Assembly: GCA_947487165.1 (NCBI GenBank)
Contig: CANKWX010000002.1
Location: 1-64,000, forward strand
Source: Burkholderiales bacterium
GTDB taxonomy: Bacteria > Pseudomonadota > Gammaproteobacteria > Burkholderiales > Burkholderiaceae_E
Reading direction: 5' to 3'
DNA length: 64,000 bases
The first letter of the stretch is position 1. The number at the start of each line of letters is the position of its first letter. A program made the translations under genes and the position numbers. The notes below the pieces were generated by a model. It saw only the letters and a list, made by a program, of their open reading frames with translations, did not search any database and had not been told where the DNA came from. Positions 9,560 to 17,281 of the stretch are shown in pieces.

Positions 9560-11425
9560 TTGACTGAAGCGATTACCCCCCTTTTTACTGATCTTGGCCT
9601 GAGCCCTGCCCTGCTGCAGGCACTCCATGACGTCGGCTACGAGTCCCCGTCGCCGATTCAGGCTGCCACCATTCCGCTGCTGCTCGCCAATCGCGACCTG
9701 CTTGGCCAGGCCCAGACAGGTACCGGCAAAACCGCTGCCTTTGCGCTGCCGATCCTGTCTCGCCTAGATCTCAGGCAGACCGTGCCTCAGGCGCTGGTGC
9801 TTGTCCCGACCCGCGAACTCGCGATTCAGGTCGCAGAAGCCTTTCAGCGTTATGCCGCCCATATTCCCGGATTCCATGTGCTCCCGATCTATGGTGGAGC
9901 GAGCTACGGGCCGCAGTTGTCTTCGCTCAAACGGGGTGTGCATGTTGTGGTCGGTACGCCGGGTCGGGTGATCGACCATCTCGACAAAGGCTCGCTCGAT
10001 CTGTCCAAGCTCAAGACTCTGGTGCTTGATGAGGCCGACGAGATGCTGCGCATGGGCTTCATCGACGAGGTCGAGCGCATCCTGCAAGACACACCCAAGA
10101 CCCGGCAGACCGCGCTTTTTTCGGCAACGATGCCTTCTGCGATCAAGCGAATCGCCCAGACCCAGCTGCAAAATCCGGCCGAAATCATGGTGGCCGCCAA
10201 GACCGGCACTGCCGACAACATCCGTCAGCGCTACTGGCTGGTGAGCGGCATGCACAAGCTCGATGCCCTCACCCGCTTGCTCGAAGCCGAGGATTACGAC
10301 GGCATCATCGTGTTTGCCCGCACCAAACTGGCCACCGAGGAGCTCGCCGTCAAATTGATGGCCCGCGGGTTCTCGGCGGCTGCCATCAATGGCGACATGC
10401 AGCAGCAACATCGCGAGCGCACGGTCGGTCAGCTCAAGGACGGCAGCATCGACATCCTGGTGGCCACCGATGTGGCGGCAAGGGGTCTTGATGTCGAACG
10501 CATCAGCCATGTCATCAACTATGACGTGCCCTCCGACCCGGAGAGCTACACCCACCGCATCGGCCGTACTGGCCGTGCCGGGCGCAGCGGCGAAGCGATC
10601 CTGTTCATCACGCCACGCGAGCGAAGCCTGCTCAAGGCGATCGAACGGTCGACGCGCCAGCCAATCTCGCAGCTCGAGCTGCCGACGATCACCACGGTCA
10701 ACAATGTGCGGATCGCCCGTTTCAAGGAGCAGATCTCCCAGACGCTTGTCGATGGCGATCTCGATGTCTTTGCCGCGATCGTCGAGGCTTATGAGAACGA
10801 ACACAATGTGCCGGCCATCGAAATCGCGGCAGCACTCGCCAAGATGTCGCGCGGCGGTGTGCCATTGCTGCTGGCCCGTCCCGAGCGCGGCGCGAAGTCC
10901 GGGCACGAGACATCCGGCCCGGCCGTATCAAGCCCGGTTGCATCCAGTCCGCCCCCATTTTTCCAGACAGACAGGTCGGACGATCGACCTGTCCGTGCGG
11001 CCCGAAAGAGCGCACCGCCTCTCGAGCGACCAGCCCGGGCCGAGCCATCAGCGGCCTTGTCAGCCCCTGATTCGCCACCAGCCTCGACCTGGCGCGAGCG
11101 CGCCAGCCAGGCATCGCAAGAACCGATCGACGCCAAGCCGGCACGACTGGGCAGTCAGGCTTATCGCATCGAGATCGGCCATATCCATGGCGTCAAACCG
11201 GGCAATATCGTGGGCGCGATCGCCAATGAGACTGGCCTGGAGGCCAAGCACATTGGTCGAATCGAGATCTTCGACACCTACAGCCTGATCGAGCTGTCTT
11301 CAGGTCTGCCCAAAAAGACGCTGAAGCATCTGCAGACCGTCAGGGTCGGCAGTCAGCCGCTTCGGATCAGCGAATCCGATGTGATGCCAAGACCGGCAGC
11401 CAAGCGTCCGAAGAAAAAGACCTGA
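9560..11425 (+). CDS. deaD: DEAD-box RNA helicase, DeaD/CsdA-like with DbpA-type RNA-binding domain
   Basis: ATP-dependent RNA helicase likely acting in ribosome assembly or mRNA unwinding, often cold-induced. In order: the Q motif, motif I AQTGTGKT, motif Ia PTRELAIQ, motif II DEADEMLRMGF, motif III SAT, motif V DVAARGLDV and motif VI HRIGRTGRAG. A low-complexity Pro/Ser/Arg-rich linker follows (about residues 445-530), then a C-terminal DbpA RNA-binding domain containing GHIHGVKPGNIVGAIANETG. The domain order is that of DeaD. The frame is open from 9434, but I prefer the TTG at 9560 (TEAITPLF): it has an AGAGAG site about 9 bases upstream and places the Q motif at the usual distance. ATG 9461 is the main alternative. 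Confidence 0.9.
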   Translation: MTEAITPLFTDLGLSPALLQALHDVGYESPSPIQAATIPLLLANRDLLGQAQTGTGKTAAFALPILSRLDLRQTVPQALVLVPTRELAIQVAEAFQRYAAHIPGFHVLPIYGGASYGPQLSSLKRGVHVVVGTPGRVIDHLDKGSLDLSKLKTLVLDEADEMLRMGFIDEVERILQDTPKTRQTALFSATMPSAIKRIAQTQLQNPAEIMVAAKTGTADNIRQRYWLVSGMHKLDALTRLLEAEDYDGIIVFARTKLATEELAVKLMARGFSAAAINGDMQQQHRERTVGQLKDGSIDILVATDVAARGLDVERISHVINYDVPSDPESYTHRIGRTGRAGRSGEAILFITPRERSLLKAIERSTRQPISQLELPTITTVNNVRIARFKEQISQTLVDGDLDVFAAIVEAYENEHNVPAIEIAAALAKMSRGGVPLLLARPERGAKSGHETSGPAVSSPVASSPPPFFQTDRSDDRPVRAARKSAPPLERPARAEPSAALSAPDSPPASTWRERASQASQEPIDAKPARLGSQAYRIEIGHIHGVKPGNIVGAIANETGLEAKHIGRIEIFDTYSLIELSSGLPKKTLKHLQTVRVGSQPLRISESDVMPRPAAKRPKKKT

Positions 11426-11447
11426 GTCGAGGGCAAGCCGCCGGCGA

Positions 11448-12101
11448 TCAGGCGGACGGGGCCTGCGGTAAGGACGAGGCAGGTCCCAGGATCGTCGTCA
11501 TCCCGGCGTAAAGCACGTCAAGGGCCGCTTCATGCAATGGCCTGGCAGCCTCGCCTTGGGGCATGCCTGGAGGCAGGCCGACATCGGTCCACAGCATCGC
11601 CAATCCGTGGGCCTGTGCCCAGGCGGCCACCGACAGGACAGACACCAGGCGCGAATCGGCCGCTTTTGCCGGCCCGATATGGCGAACCACTGCCTGGCTC
11701 AGTGCGATCCAGGCCCGCATCGATTGGGACAGGACATCGGGTGAACTCGCACTGCTGCTGCTGCGAAAGATCAGCTCCATGCGACGCGGATGCGACAAAG
11801 CGTAGGCCACATAGGCGCGCCCCATATGGCGAAGGGCATCGGGTGCGTCGCCAGCTGACTCAAGCGCATCGGCGAAGTCGCTCCAGGCTTGCCTGCGCAG
11901 TTCTTGCAGCAAGGCCTCCTTGTCGGCGAAATGATGGGCGGGAGCGGCATGAGATACCCCCAACGCCTCAGCCACGGCGCGCATCGATAGCGCTGCCTGA
12001 CCGCGCTGATCGATGATCGCCCATGCCTGGGTAATGAGCGCGTTTCGCAGATCGCCATGATGGTAGCGATCAGCAGGCCTTTTTTGTCTTGAATTTGGCA
12101 T
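11448..12101 (-). CDS. TetR/AcrR family transcriptional regulator (WHG-domain type)
   Basis: Predicted one-component repressor of 217 residues. The N-terminal YHHGDLRNALI segment and the helix-turn-helix (LSMRAVAEALGVSHAAPAHHF) are typical of TetR proteins that carry a WHG C-terminal ligand domain; the latter runs from about residue 85 to 200. It is transcribed away from the haem-lipoprotein gene at 12289. The 187-base gap contains a palindrome with a TTGACA box inside it, a plausible autoregulatory operator that could also control the lipoprotein gene. The ligand cannot be predicted. The gene is convergent with the RNA helicase gene, 22 bases apart. Confidence 0.88.
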   Translation of the reverse strand: MPNSRQKRPADRYHHGDLRNALITQAWAIIDQRGQAALSMRAVAEALGVSHAAPAHHFADKEALLQELRRQAWSDFADALESAGDAPDALRHMGRAYVAYALSHPRRMELIFRSSSSASSPDVLSQSMRAWIALSQAVVRHIGPAKAADSRLVSVLSVAAWAQAHGLAMLWTDVGLPPGMPQGEAARPLHEAALDVLYAGMTTILGPASSLPQAPSA

Positions 12102-12165
12102 TGGAATCCACCCCCGTCAGGCCTGTGTCAGCAGGACTGGCGCCAGTCTAACTTGTCGGCGAAAA

Positions 12166-12191
12166 GTTTATCTTGACATTGCATAGATAAC
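12166..12191. promoter_or_regulatory. candidate TetR operator / promoter
   Basis: Imperfect inverted repeat with TATCT at 12169-12173 and AGATA at 12185-12189, extended by GTT and AAC at the outer ends. A TTGACA hexamer (12173-12178) lies inside. The spacing and position between two divergent genes fit a TetR-family operator overlapping a -35 box. A matching -10 at 17 bases is not evident. Confidence 0.35.
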
Positions 12192-12288
12192 AGCCCCACC
12201 ATAACTAGGCGCCGTCAACATTAACCCGCAAAACCATTGACTTCTTGCAGTGAACGACTGCATCAACAACCACCACGGAGGACACGCC

Positions 12289-13257
12289 ATGAAACTGATC
12301 ACCACGCTAGCCATTCTCGCCACATTCGCCCTCACAGGCTGCTCCTGGCTGGCAACCGCCACCGCTCCAGCCAAAGTGGCGAGCCCTCCCTCCGACCAGG
12401 CGCAGGTTCAAGCCCGCGCATTCTGGGAAGCCCTCCATAACGGGCAATACGAGCGCATCGACGCATTGCTCGAATCGCACATGCAAGTCGTGCTCGCCAA
12501 TCCGAACGATCCGCTGACCTTGTCGCACACCGGATGGCTCCATGCCTGGAAATTCGCCGAACGCAACCGGATGAAACCGCAGGCACGCATCGTCGAGCAT
12601 GCCACCGAGGCGCGCCGGCTTTTCGACGAAGCGGTGCTGCTTGCGCCCGACGAAGCCCGCTACCGCGGCTTTGCTGCGGGATTCACGATGACTGAAGCCA
12701 GCATCCTCAAAAACGAAAAACAGATGCGCCAGGGCTATTACGAGATGAAGCACGCAGTCTCGATGTGGCCTGAGTTCAATCTCTTCACCAGCGGCTATGT
12801 CATGAGCCGCAATCCGCCTGACAGCGCGCCATTCAAGGAAGGTCTGGCCCAGCAGTGGGAAAACCTGGACGCCTGCTTCGGCGAGAAAGTCAGCCGCAAT
12901 CGCCCTGACTTGAGCAAATACATCGCGCTCGAGACGACTGAAGGGCCCAAGCGCGCCTGCTGGAACGGCTGGATCGCTCCGCACAATTGGGAGGGGTTCT
13001 TCCTGAATTTCGGGGACATGCTGGCCAGGGCCAATGACCTGCCCAATGCAAAGACCATGTACGAAGCCGCGCGGCTATCCAGGACCTATGCGCAATGGCC
13101 ATACCGGGACGTGCTGGAGCGCAGGCTGGCCAGGCTCGACGCACTACCGAGCCTGCTCAACTCGGCAAAACCCGAGGAGCCGGAATATGCAACGATGCTC
13201 AACACCCGCTTCTCCTGCATGGGTTGCCATCAGAAATACGCGACGCCATCACTCTGA
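12289..13257 (+). CDS. outer-membrane-type lipoprotein with a single C-terminal haem-binding CxxCH
   Basis: Unrecognised family. The start ATG has a CGGAGGA ribosome site 6 bases upstream and gives a type II signal peptide ending in the lipobox LTGC. The 322-residue product has TPR-like helical content in its middle (residues 40-230, repeated E-A-L-L-x-P patterns), an internal WNGWIAPHNWEG segment, and a single c-type haem motif CMGCH about eight residues before the C-terminus. One covalent haem at the extreme C-terminus of a lipoprotein suggests an electron-carrying or sensing role at the periplasmic face; this is inference. It diverges from the TetR gene, and its 3' end overlaps the convergent LysR gene by 28 bases. 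Confidence 0.8.
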   Translation: MKLITTLAILATFALTGCSWLATATAPAKVASPPSDQAQVQARAFWEALHNGQYERIDALLESHMQVVLANPNDPLTLSHTGWLHAWKFAERNRMKPQARIVEHATEARRLFDEAVLLAPDEARYRGFAAGFTMTEASILKNEKQMRQGYYEMKHAVSMWPEFNLFTSGYVMSRNPPDSAPFKEGLAQQWENLDACFGEKVSRNRPDLSKYIALETTEGPKRACWNGWIAPHNWEGFFLNFGDMLARANDLPNAKTMYEAARLSRTYAQWPYRDVLERRLARLDALPSLLNSAKPEEPEYATMLNTRFSCMGCHQKYATPSL

Positions 13258-14216
13258 TGCGCTTGCGCCTCGACCTCCCGCAGTATCTCGATGAAGGCTT
13301 TCTCGGCCGGTCCGAGTGATCGATCGGCCAGGCGAATGATTCCATGTGAGCTTTTGGCGGCGGGTTCGTCGACGCGCAGCATGACAAGACGGCCTGCCGC
13401 AACATCGTCTGCGAGCGACCAGGCCGTCGCGATGAATACCGCGTCACTGTGCAGGACAATCAGACGGGCTGCAGACAGCGAACTGACCGTGATCTGAGGG
13501 GCAAACATCGCGCCCCGGGTGGCACTGTCAGTTGCCGGCATCAACTGCACAGGCTTGCTGCGCAGCGGCGTGCCAGACACGGCGGTGGCTGCCGCCGCGA
13601 CCTCGGCATGTTCGCCTCTGAGCGTCTGCGCGGCCAGTGGATAGGCGAGCACCTGCCGCAGGGACAAGCTGCCCTCTTTCGTCAGAGGATGCCCCGCGCG
13701 GCAGGCAAAAAAGACCGGCAGGGGATCCATCGTATCGATCACCAGTCGGCGATCCTGCTCAGATCCATAAACATTTGCCACCCCCAGATCGGCGCGACCC
13801 TTCAACAGATCATCGACCACCTGATCAGGATGAGAAATCGTGATGCTGATGTGCAGCTTCGGAAACCGGGCTGATACCTGCCCCAGTGCAATCGCGACGA
13901 CGCTTTCGCCCAGCACCGGCGAGGCCGAGACACGCAACTCACCGCTTTGGGCACCTGCAAGCAGCTCGATCTCACGCTTGAGTGTGGCCGCCTCCCGAAG
14001 CAAGGCACTGCCCTTGTCGAGCAGGACTCGCCCGAAGGCGGTTGGCACGACCCCTTTGCGCGTCCTGTCGAAAAGCGGCACGCCAAGCGAGCGTTCGAGT
14101 TCGGCAATGCCTCTGGACAGGCTTGGCTGCGACAGATTGAGCGAGTCTGCGGCGCGGCGAAAATTGCCGTGCTCGGACAGCGCGAGCGCCAAACCAATGA
14201 GTCGCAAGTCGTTCAT
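13230..14216 (-). CDS. LysR-type transcriptional regulator
   Basis: A 328-residue LysR regulator. The winged helix-turn-helix is at residues 3-62 (NFRRAADSLNLSQPSLSRGIAELE, then GVPLFDRTRKGVVPT), and a periplasmic-binding-fold effector domain spans about residues 90-300. It is divergent from the secreted sulfatase gene at 14355; two inverted repeats lie in the 138-base gap, as expected for a LysR regulator that autoregulates and controls its neighbour. A sulfated-compound inducer is a guess from this context only. The 3' end overlaps the haem-lipoprotein gene by 28 bases tail to tail. Confidence 0.92.
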   Translation of the reverse strand: MNDLRLIGLALALSEHGNFRRAADSLNLSQPSLSRGIAELERSLGVPLFDRTRKGVVPTAFGRVLLDKGSALLREAATLKREIELLAGAQSGELRVSASPVLGESVVAIALGQVSARFPKLHISITISHPDQVVDDLLKGRADLGVANVYGSEQDRRLVIDTMDPLPVFFACRAGHPLTKEGSLSLRQVLAYPLAAQTLRGEHAEVAAAATAVSGTPLRSKPVQLMPATDSATRGAMFAPQITVSSLSAARLIVLHSDAVFIATAWSLADDVAAGRLVMLRVDEPAAKSSHGIIRLADRSLGPAEKAFIEILREVEAQAHQSDGVAYF

Positions 14217-14233
14217 GATACGGATATCGTATC
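14217..14233. promoter_or_regulatory. inverted repeat directly upstream of lysR start (likely autoregulatory site)
   Basis: GATACG (14217-14222) and CGTATC (14228-14233) form a perfect 6-base inverted repeat with a 5-base spacer. It touches the start codon of the LysR gene and resembles a T-N11-A LysR box. A role in autorepression is inference. Confidence 0.45.
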
Positions 14234-14244
14234 GCTGATTAAAC

Positions 14245-14278
14245 TTTCAGTCATTGACCGAATCACCATTGACTGAAA
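14245..14278. promoter_or_regulatory. perfect 9-bp inverted repeat between lysR and sulfatase gene
   Basis: TTTCAGTCA at 14245-14253 is repeated as its exact reverse complement TGACTGAAA at 14270-14278, 16 bases apart. It lies in the divergent promoter region, about 77 bases before the sulfatase start, where a regulator would act. Confidence 0.45.
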
Positions 14279-14354
14279 CCATATTGCAGCGTGGCCATCA
14301 CGACACCCGATCAACCGGTTCGCGTCTGAGCCGGCAACAGAAAGGACACAATCC

Positions 14355-15908
14355 ATGATGCTTCCAAAATTTTCAATCAAATGGCTGGCCTGGTTCTCAG
14401 GCCTGCTGTTTGCGGTGATGACCATGACTGCCGGCGCACAGACCGCCCGCAAACCGAACATCCTGATTATCTGGGGCGATGACATCGGCCAGTTCAATAT
14501 CAGCGCCTATAACCGCGGGATGATGGGCTACAAGACGCCCAATATCGACAGCATCGCCCGCGATGGCGCGCTGTTCACCGACTGGTATGGTCAGCAGAGT
14601 TGCACTGCCGGCCGTGCCGCCTTTATCACCGGCCAGTCACCGATTCGCACCGGCCTGACCAAAGTCGGGTTGCCGGGCGCGCCTGAGGGCATGAAAAAAG
14701 AAGACCCGACAATTGCCGGCCTGCTCAGGGCACAGGGCTACATGACCGGTCAGTTCGGCAAGAATCACCTCGGCGACTCCGACGACACCCTGCCGACCAA
14801 GCATGGTTTCGATGAGTTCTTTGGCAACCTCTATCACCTCAATGCCGAGGAAGAGCCCGAGAACCCTGACTATCCCAAGGACCCGGCCTTCAGGAAGCGC
14901 TTCGGTCCGCGCGGCGTGATCCACAGCTTTGCAGATGGCCGCATCACCGACACCGGGCCGCTCACCAGAAAGCGGATGGAGACCATCGACGAGGAAGTCA
15001 ATGTCAAAGCGCTCGACTTCATGGAGCGCGCCAAGAAGGCCGACAAGCCCTTCTTCCTGTGGTGGAACTCCACCCGCATGCACATCTTCACGCACCTGAA
15101 AAAAGAGTCGCAAGGCAAGACCGGCCTTGGCATCTTTGCCGACGGCATGGTCGAGCATGACGGGCATGTCGGGCAGGTTCTGGCCAAGCTCAAGGAACTC
15201 GGCCTGGATGAGAACACCATCGTCATGTATTCGTCAGACAACGGTGCCGAGACCTTCACCTGGCCCGATGGCGGTACCACGATGTTCCGCGGCGAAAAGA
15301 ACACCAACTGGGAAGGCGGCTATCGCGTGCCGACGATGATCAGATGGCCGGGCACCATCAAGCCCGGCACCATCGTCAATGACATCGGCGCCCACGAAGA
15401 CATGCTGACCACTCTGGTGGCTGCGGCCGGCAACAAGACCGTCAAGCAGGACCTGCTCACCGGCCTGAAGGTCGGCAGCTTGAACTACAAGGTTCATCTG
15501 GATGGCTACGATCTGGGCCCCGCACTGCGTGGTGAATCGGCCTGGCCGCGTCGCGAGTTCATCTACTGGACCGATGACGGCAGCGTTGCCGCGCTTCGCT
15601 ACGACAACTGGAAGGTCACCTTCCTGATGCAGGAAGCGGAAGGGATGAATGTCTGGCAAAAGCCCTTCACGGTCCTGCGTGCGCCTTTGCTGACCAACCT
15701 GCGCATGGATCCCTTCGAGCGGGCCCAGCAGGAAAACGCCATTGGCTATCAGCGCTGGTATCTCGAGCATATGTTCGCGATTGCTCCCGCCGGCGCTTAT
15801 GTCGGGAAGTGGCTGCAAAGCTTCAAGGAATACCCGCCGCGACAAAAGCCTGGCAGCTTCAATCTTGATCGGGTGATGGAAGAGGTCATGAAAAGCTCCG
15901 GACGCTGA
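14355..15908 (+). CDS. secreted arylsulfatase (Cys-type, formylglycine-dependent)
   Basis: Hydrolyses sulfate esters in the periplasm or outside the cell. There is an N-terminal signal peptide with an A-x-A type site (TAGAQTA region, residues 1-32). The metal-binding start IIWGDDIGQFN follows, and the activation motif C-T-A-G-R has the Cys that becomes formylglycine at residue 83. FGKNHLGD, MYSSDNGAE and the closing metal ligands are also present. At 517 residues it is full length. AAGGA about 8 bases before the ATG supports the start. It diverges from a LysR regulator and is followed by a strong intrinsic terminator, so it is a single-gene unit. No sulfatase-maturing enzyme is in the window. 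The natural substrate is unknown. Confidence 0.93.
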   Translation: MMLPKFSIKWLAWFSGLLFAVMTMTAGAQTARKPNILIIWGDDIGQFNISAYNRGMMGYKTPNIDSIARDGALFTDWYGQQSCTAGRAAFITGQSPIRTGLTKVGLPGAPEGMKKEDPTIAGLLRAQGYMTGQFGKNHLGDSDDTLPTKHGFDEFFGNLYHLNAEEEPENPDYPKDPAFRKRFGPRGVIHSFADGRITDTGPLTRKRMETIDEEVNVKALDFMERAKKADKPFFLWWNSTRMHIFTHLKKESQGKTGLGIFADGMVEHDGHVGQVLAKLKELGLDENTIVMYSSDNGAETFTWPDGGTTMFRGEKNTNWEGGYRVPTMIRWPGTIKPGTIVNDIGAHEDMLTTLVAAAGNKTVKQDLLTGLKVGSLNYKVHLDGYDLGPALRGESAWPRREFIYWTDDGSVAALRYDNWKVTFLMQEAEGMNVWQKPFTVLRAPLLTNLRMDPFERAQQENAIGYQRWYLEHMFAIAPAGAYVGKWLQSFKEYPPRQKPGSFNLDRVMEEVMKSSGR

Positions 15909-15939
15909 ATTCCGGTTCCGGCGGTCATTCGGATCTTCA

Positions 15940-15961
15940 CGGGGGCTTCGGCCCCCGTTTT
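15940..15961 (+). terminator. intrinsic terminator after sulfatase gene
   Basis: Seven-base-pair CGGGGGC/GCCCCCG stem with a stable TTCG tetraloop, followed by four T. It lies 32 bases after the sulfatase stop. Confidence 0.85.
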
Positions 15962-15997
15962 CATTGGTACGCCCGGTGTCGCGGATAATGCGACCAC

Positions 15998-17281
15998 ATG
16001 ATGTCGAAACACACCAAGGTCGGGATCATCGGCGGCGGCCCTGCCGGCCTGATGACCGCAGAGCGTCTGCTGCAGGCGGGCCTGCAGGTCGATCTCTTCG
16101 ATGCCATGCCCTCGGTGGGTCGCAAGTTTTTGCTTGCCGGCAAAGGCGGCCTGAACCTGACCCACAGCGAACCGATCGAGCCTTTTCTCAGGCGCTATGG
16201 CACTCGTGCACCCGAGATCGGTCGATGGCTTGCAGGCTTTTCGCCGCAGGCCTTGCGAGACTGGGCTCAGGCGCTCGGCATCGCGACCTTTGTCGGCAGC
16301 TCCGGTCGGGTTTTTCCGGTCGAAATGAAGGCTGCGCCGCTGCTGCGTGCCTGGCTGCATCGCCTGCGCACGCAAGGACTTCGGCTGCATGCCCGTCATC
16401 GCTGGCAGGGATGGACCGAGGGTGATGTGCCGACCCTGCTTCACTTTGCCTCACCGGGTGGTCCGGTCAGCGTGCAGACGGATGCGGTCGTGCTGGCACT
16501 CGGTGGCGCGAGTTGGCCGCAGCTCGGCAGCGACGGCGCCTGGGTCCCATGGATGACAGCGCGCGGTGTTTCTGTTGCACCACTGCAGCCGGCCAACTGC
16601 GGCTTCGATGTCGCCGCGGGTTTGTCGACAGGAGGCTGGAGCCCTTATTTTGCCGAGCGATTTGCCGGTGCTCCGGTGAAGTCAGTGCGATTGCATTTTC
16701 ACGATGGGTGCGGGCCGGACTTTGATCGGCCGGGCGAGTTCGTGATCACGTCAACGGGCATCGAAGGCAGTCTGGTTTACGCCGCGGCATCGCGTATTCG
16801 TGACGCGATCAGGCGAGACGGCCATGCGACGGTGCAACTCGATCTTGTGCCCGGGCGAAGCCTTGAGTCGCTGGGTGCCGCACTCGCTCGTGATCGGGCG
16901 ACCCGCTCGATGCCTCGGCATCTGAAGCAGGCCACCGGTCTTGAGGGCGTCAAGGCGGCGCTATTGCGCGAACGCCATAACGCCGCCGGATTGGCCGAAT
17001 CACTGGCACGGGACCCGCTTCAATTGGCCCGCGAACTCAAGTCATGGCCGCTCAAGCTGGTGGCCGCCCGCCCGGTGGCAGAAGCGATCAGCACCTCGGG
17101 CGGCGTGCGCTTCGATGCGCTTGACGATCGATGCATGCTGCGCAATCTGCCGGGCGTGTTTTGCGCCGGTGAGATGCTCGACTGGGAGGCGCCGACTGGC
17201 GGCTATCTCCTGACTGCCTGCTTTGCCAGTGGTGTTGTTGCAGCCGAAGGGGTACTCAGCCACCTCGGGTGCGCCACTTGA
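15998..17281 (+). CDS. FAD-binding flavoprotein, HI0933/TIGR03862-like
   Basis: A 427-residue flavoprotein of the HI0933-like family (TIGR03862-type; E. coli YhiN belongs to the broader group); its reaction is not established. The N-terminal dinucleotide-binding motif is VGIIGGGPAGLMTAERLL. The characteristic GRKFLLAGKGGLNLTH segment follows, then an ALGGASWPQLGSDG block and the C-terminal CAGEMLDWEAPTGGYLL segment that closes the FAD site. Two adjacent ATGs (15998, 16001) are possible starts. The 3' end overlaps the convergent P-type ATPase gene by 26 bases. Confidence 0.9.
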   Translation: MMSKHTKVGIIGGGPAGLMTAERLLQAGLQVDLFDAMPSVGRKFLLAGKGGLNLTHSEPIEPFLRRYGTRAPEIGRWLAGFSPQALRDWAQALGIATFVGSSGRVFPVEMKAAPLLRAWLHRLRTQGLRLHARHRWQGWTEGDVPTLLHFASPGGPVSVQTDAVVLALGGASWPQLGSDGAWVPWMTARGVSVAPLQPANCGFDVAAGLSTGGWSPYFAERFAGAPVKSVRLHFHDGCGPDFDRPGEFVITSTGIEGSLVYAAASRIRDAIRRDGHATVQLDLVPGRSLESLGAALARDRATRSMPRHLKQATGLEGVKAALLRERHNAAGLAESLARDPLQLARELKSWPLKLVAARPVAEAISTSGGVRFDALDDRCMLRNLPGVFCAGEMLDWEAPTGGYLLTACFASGVVAAEGVLSHLGCAT

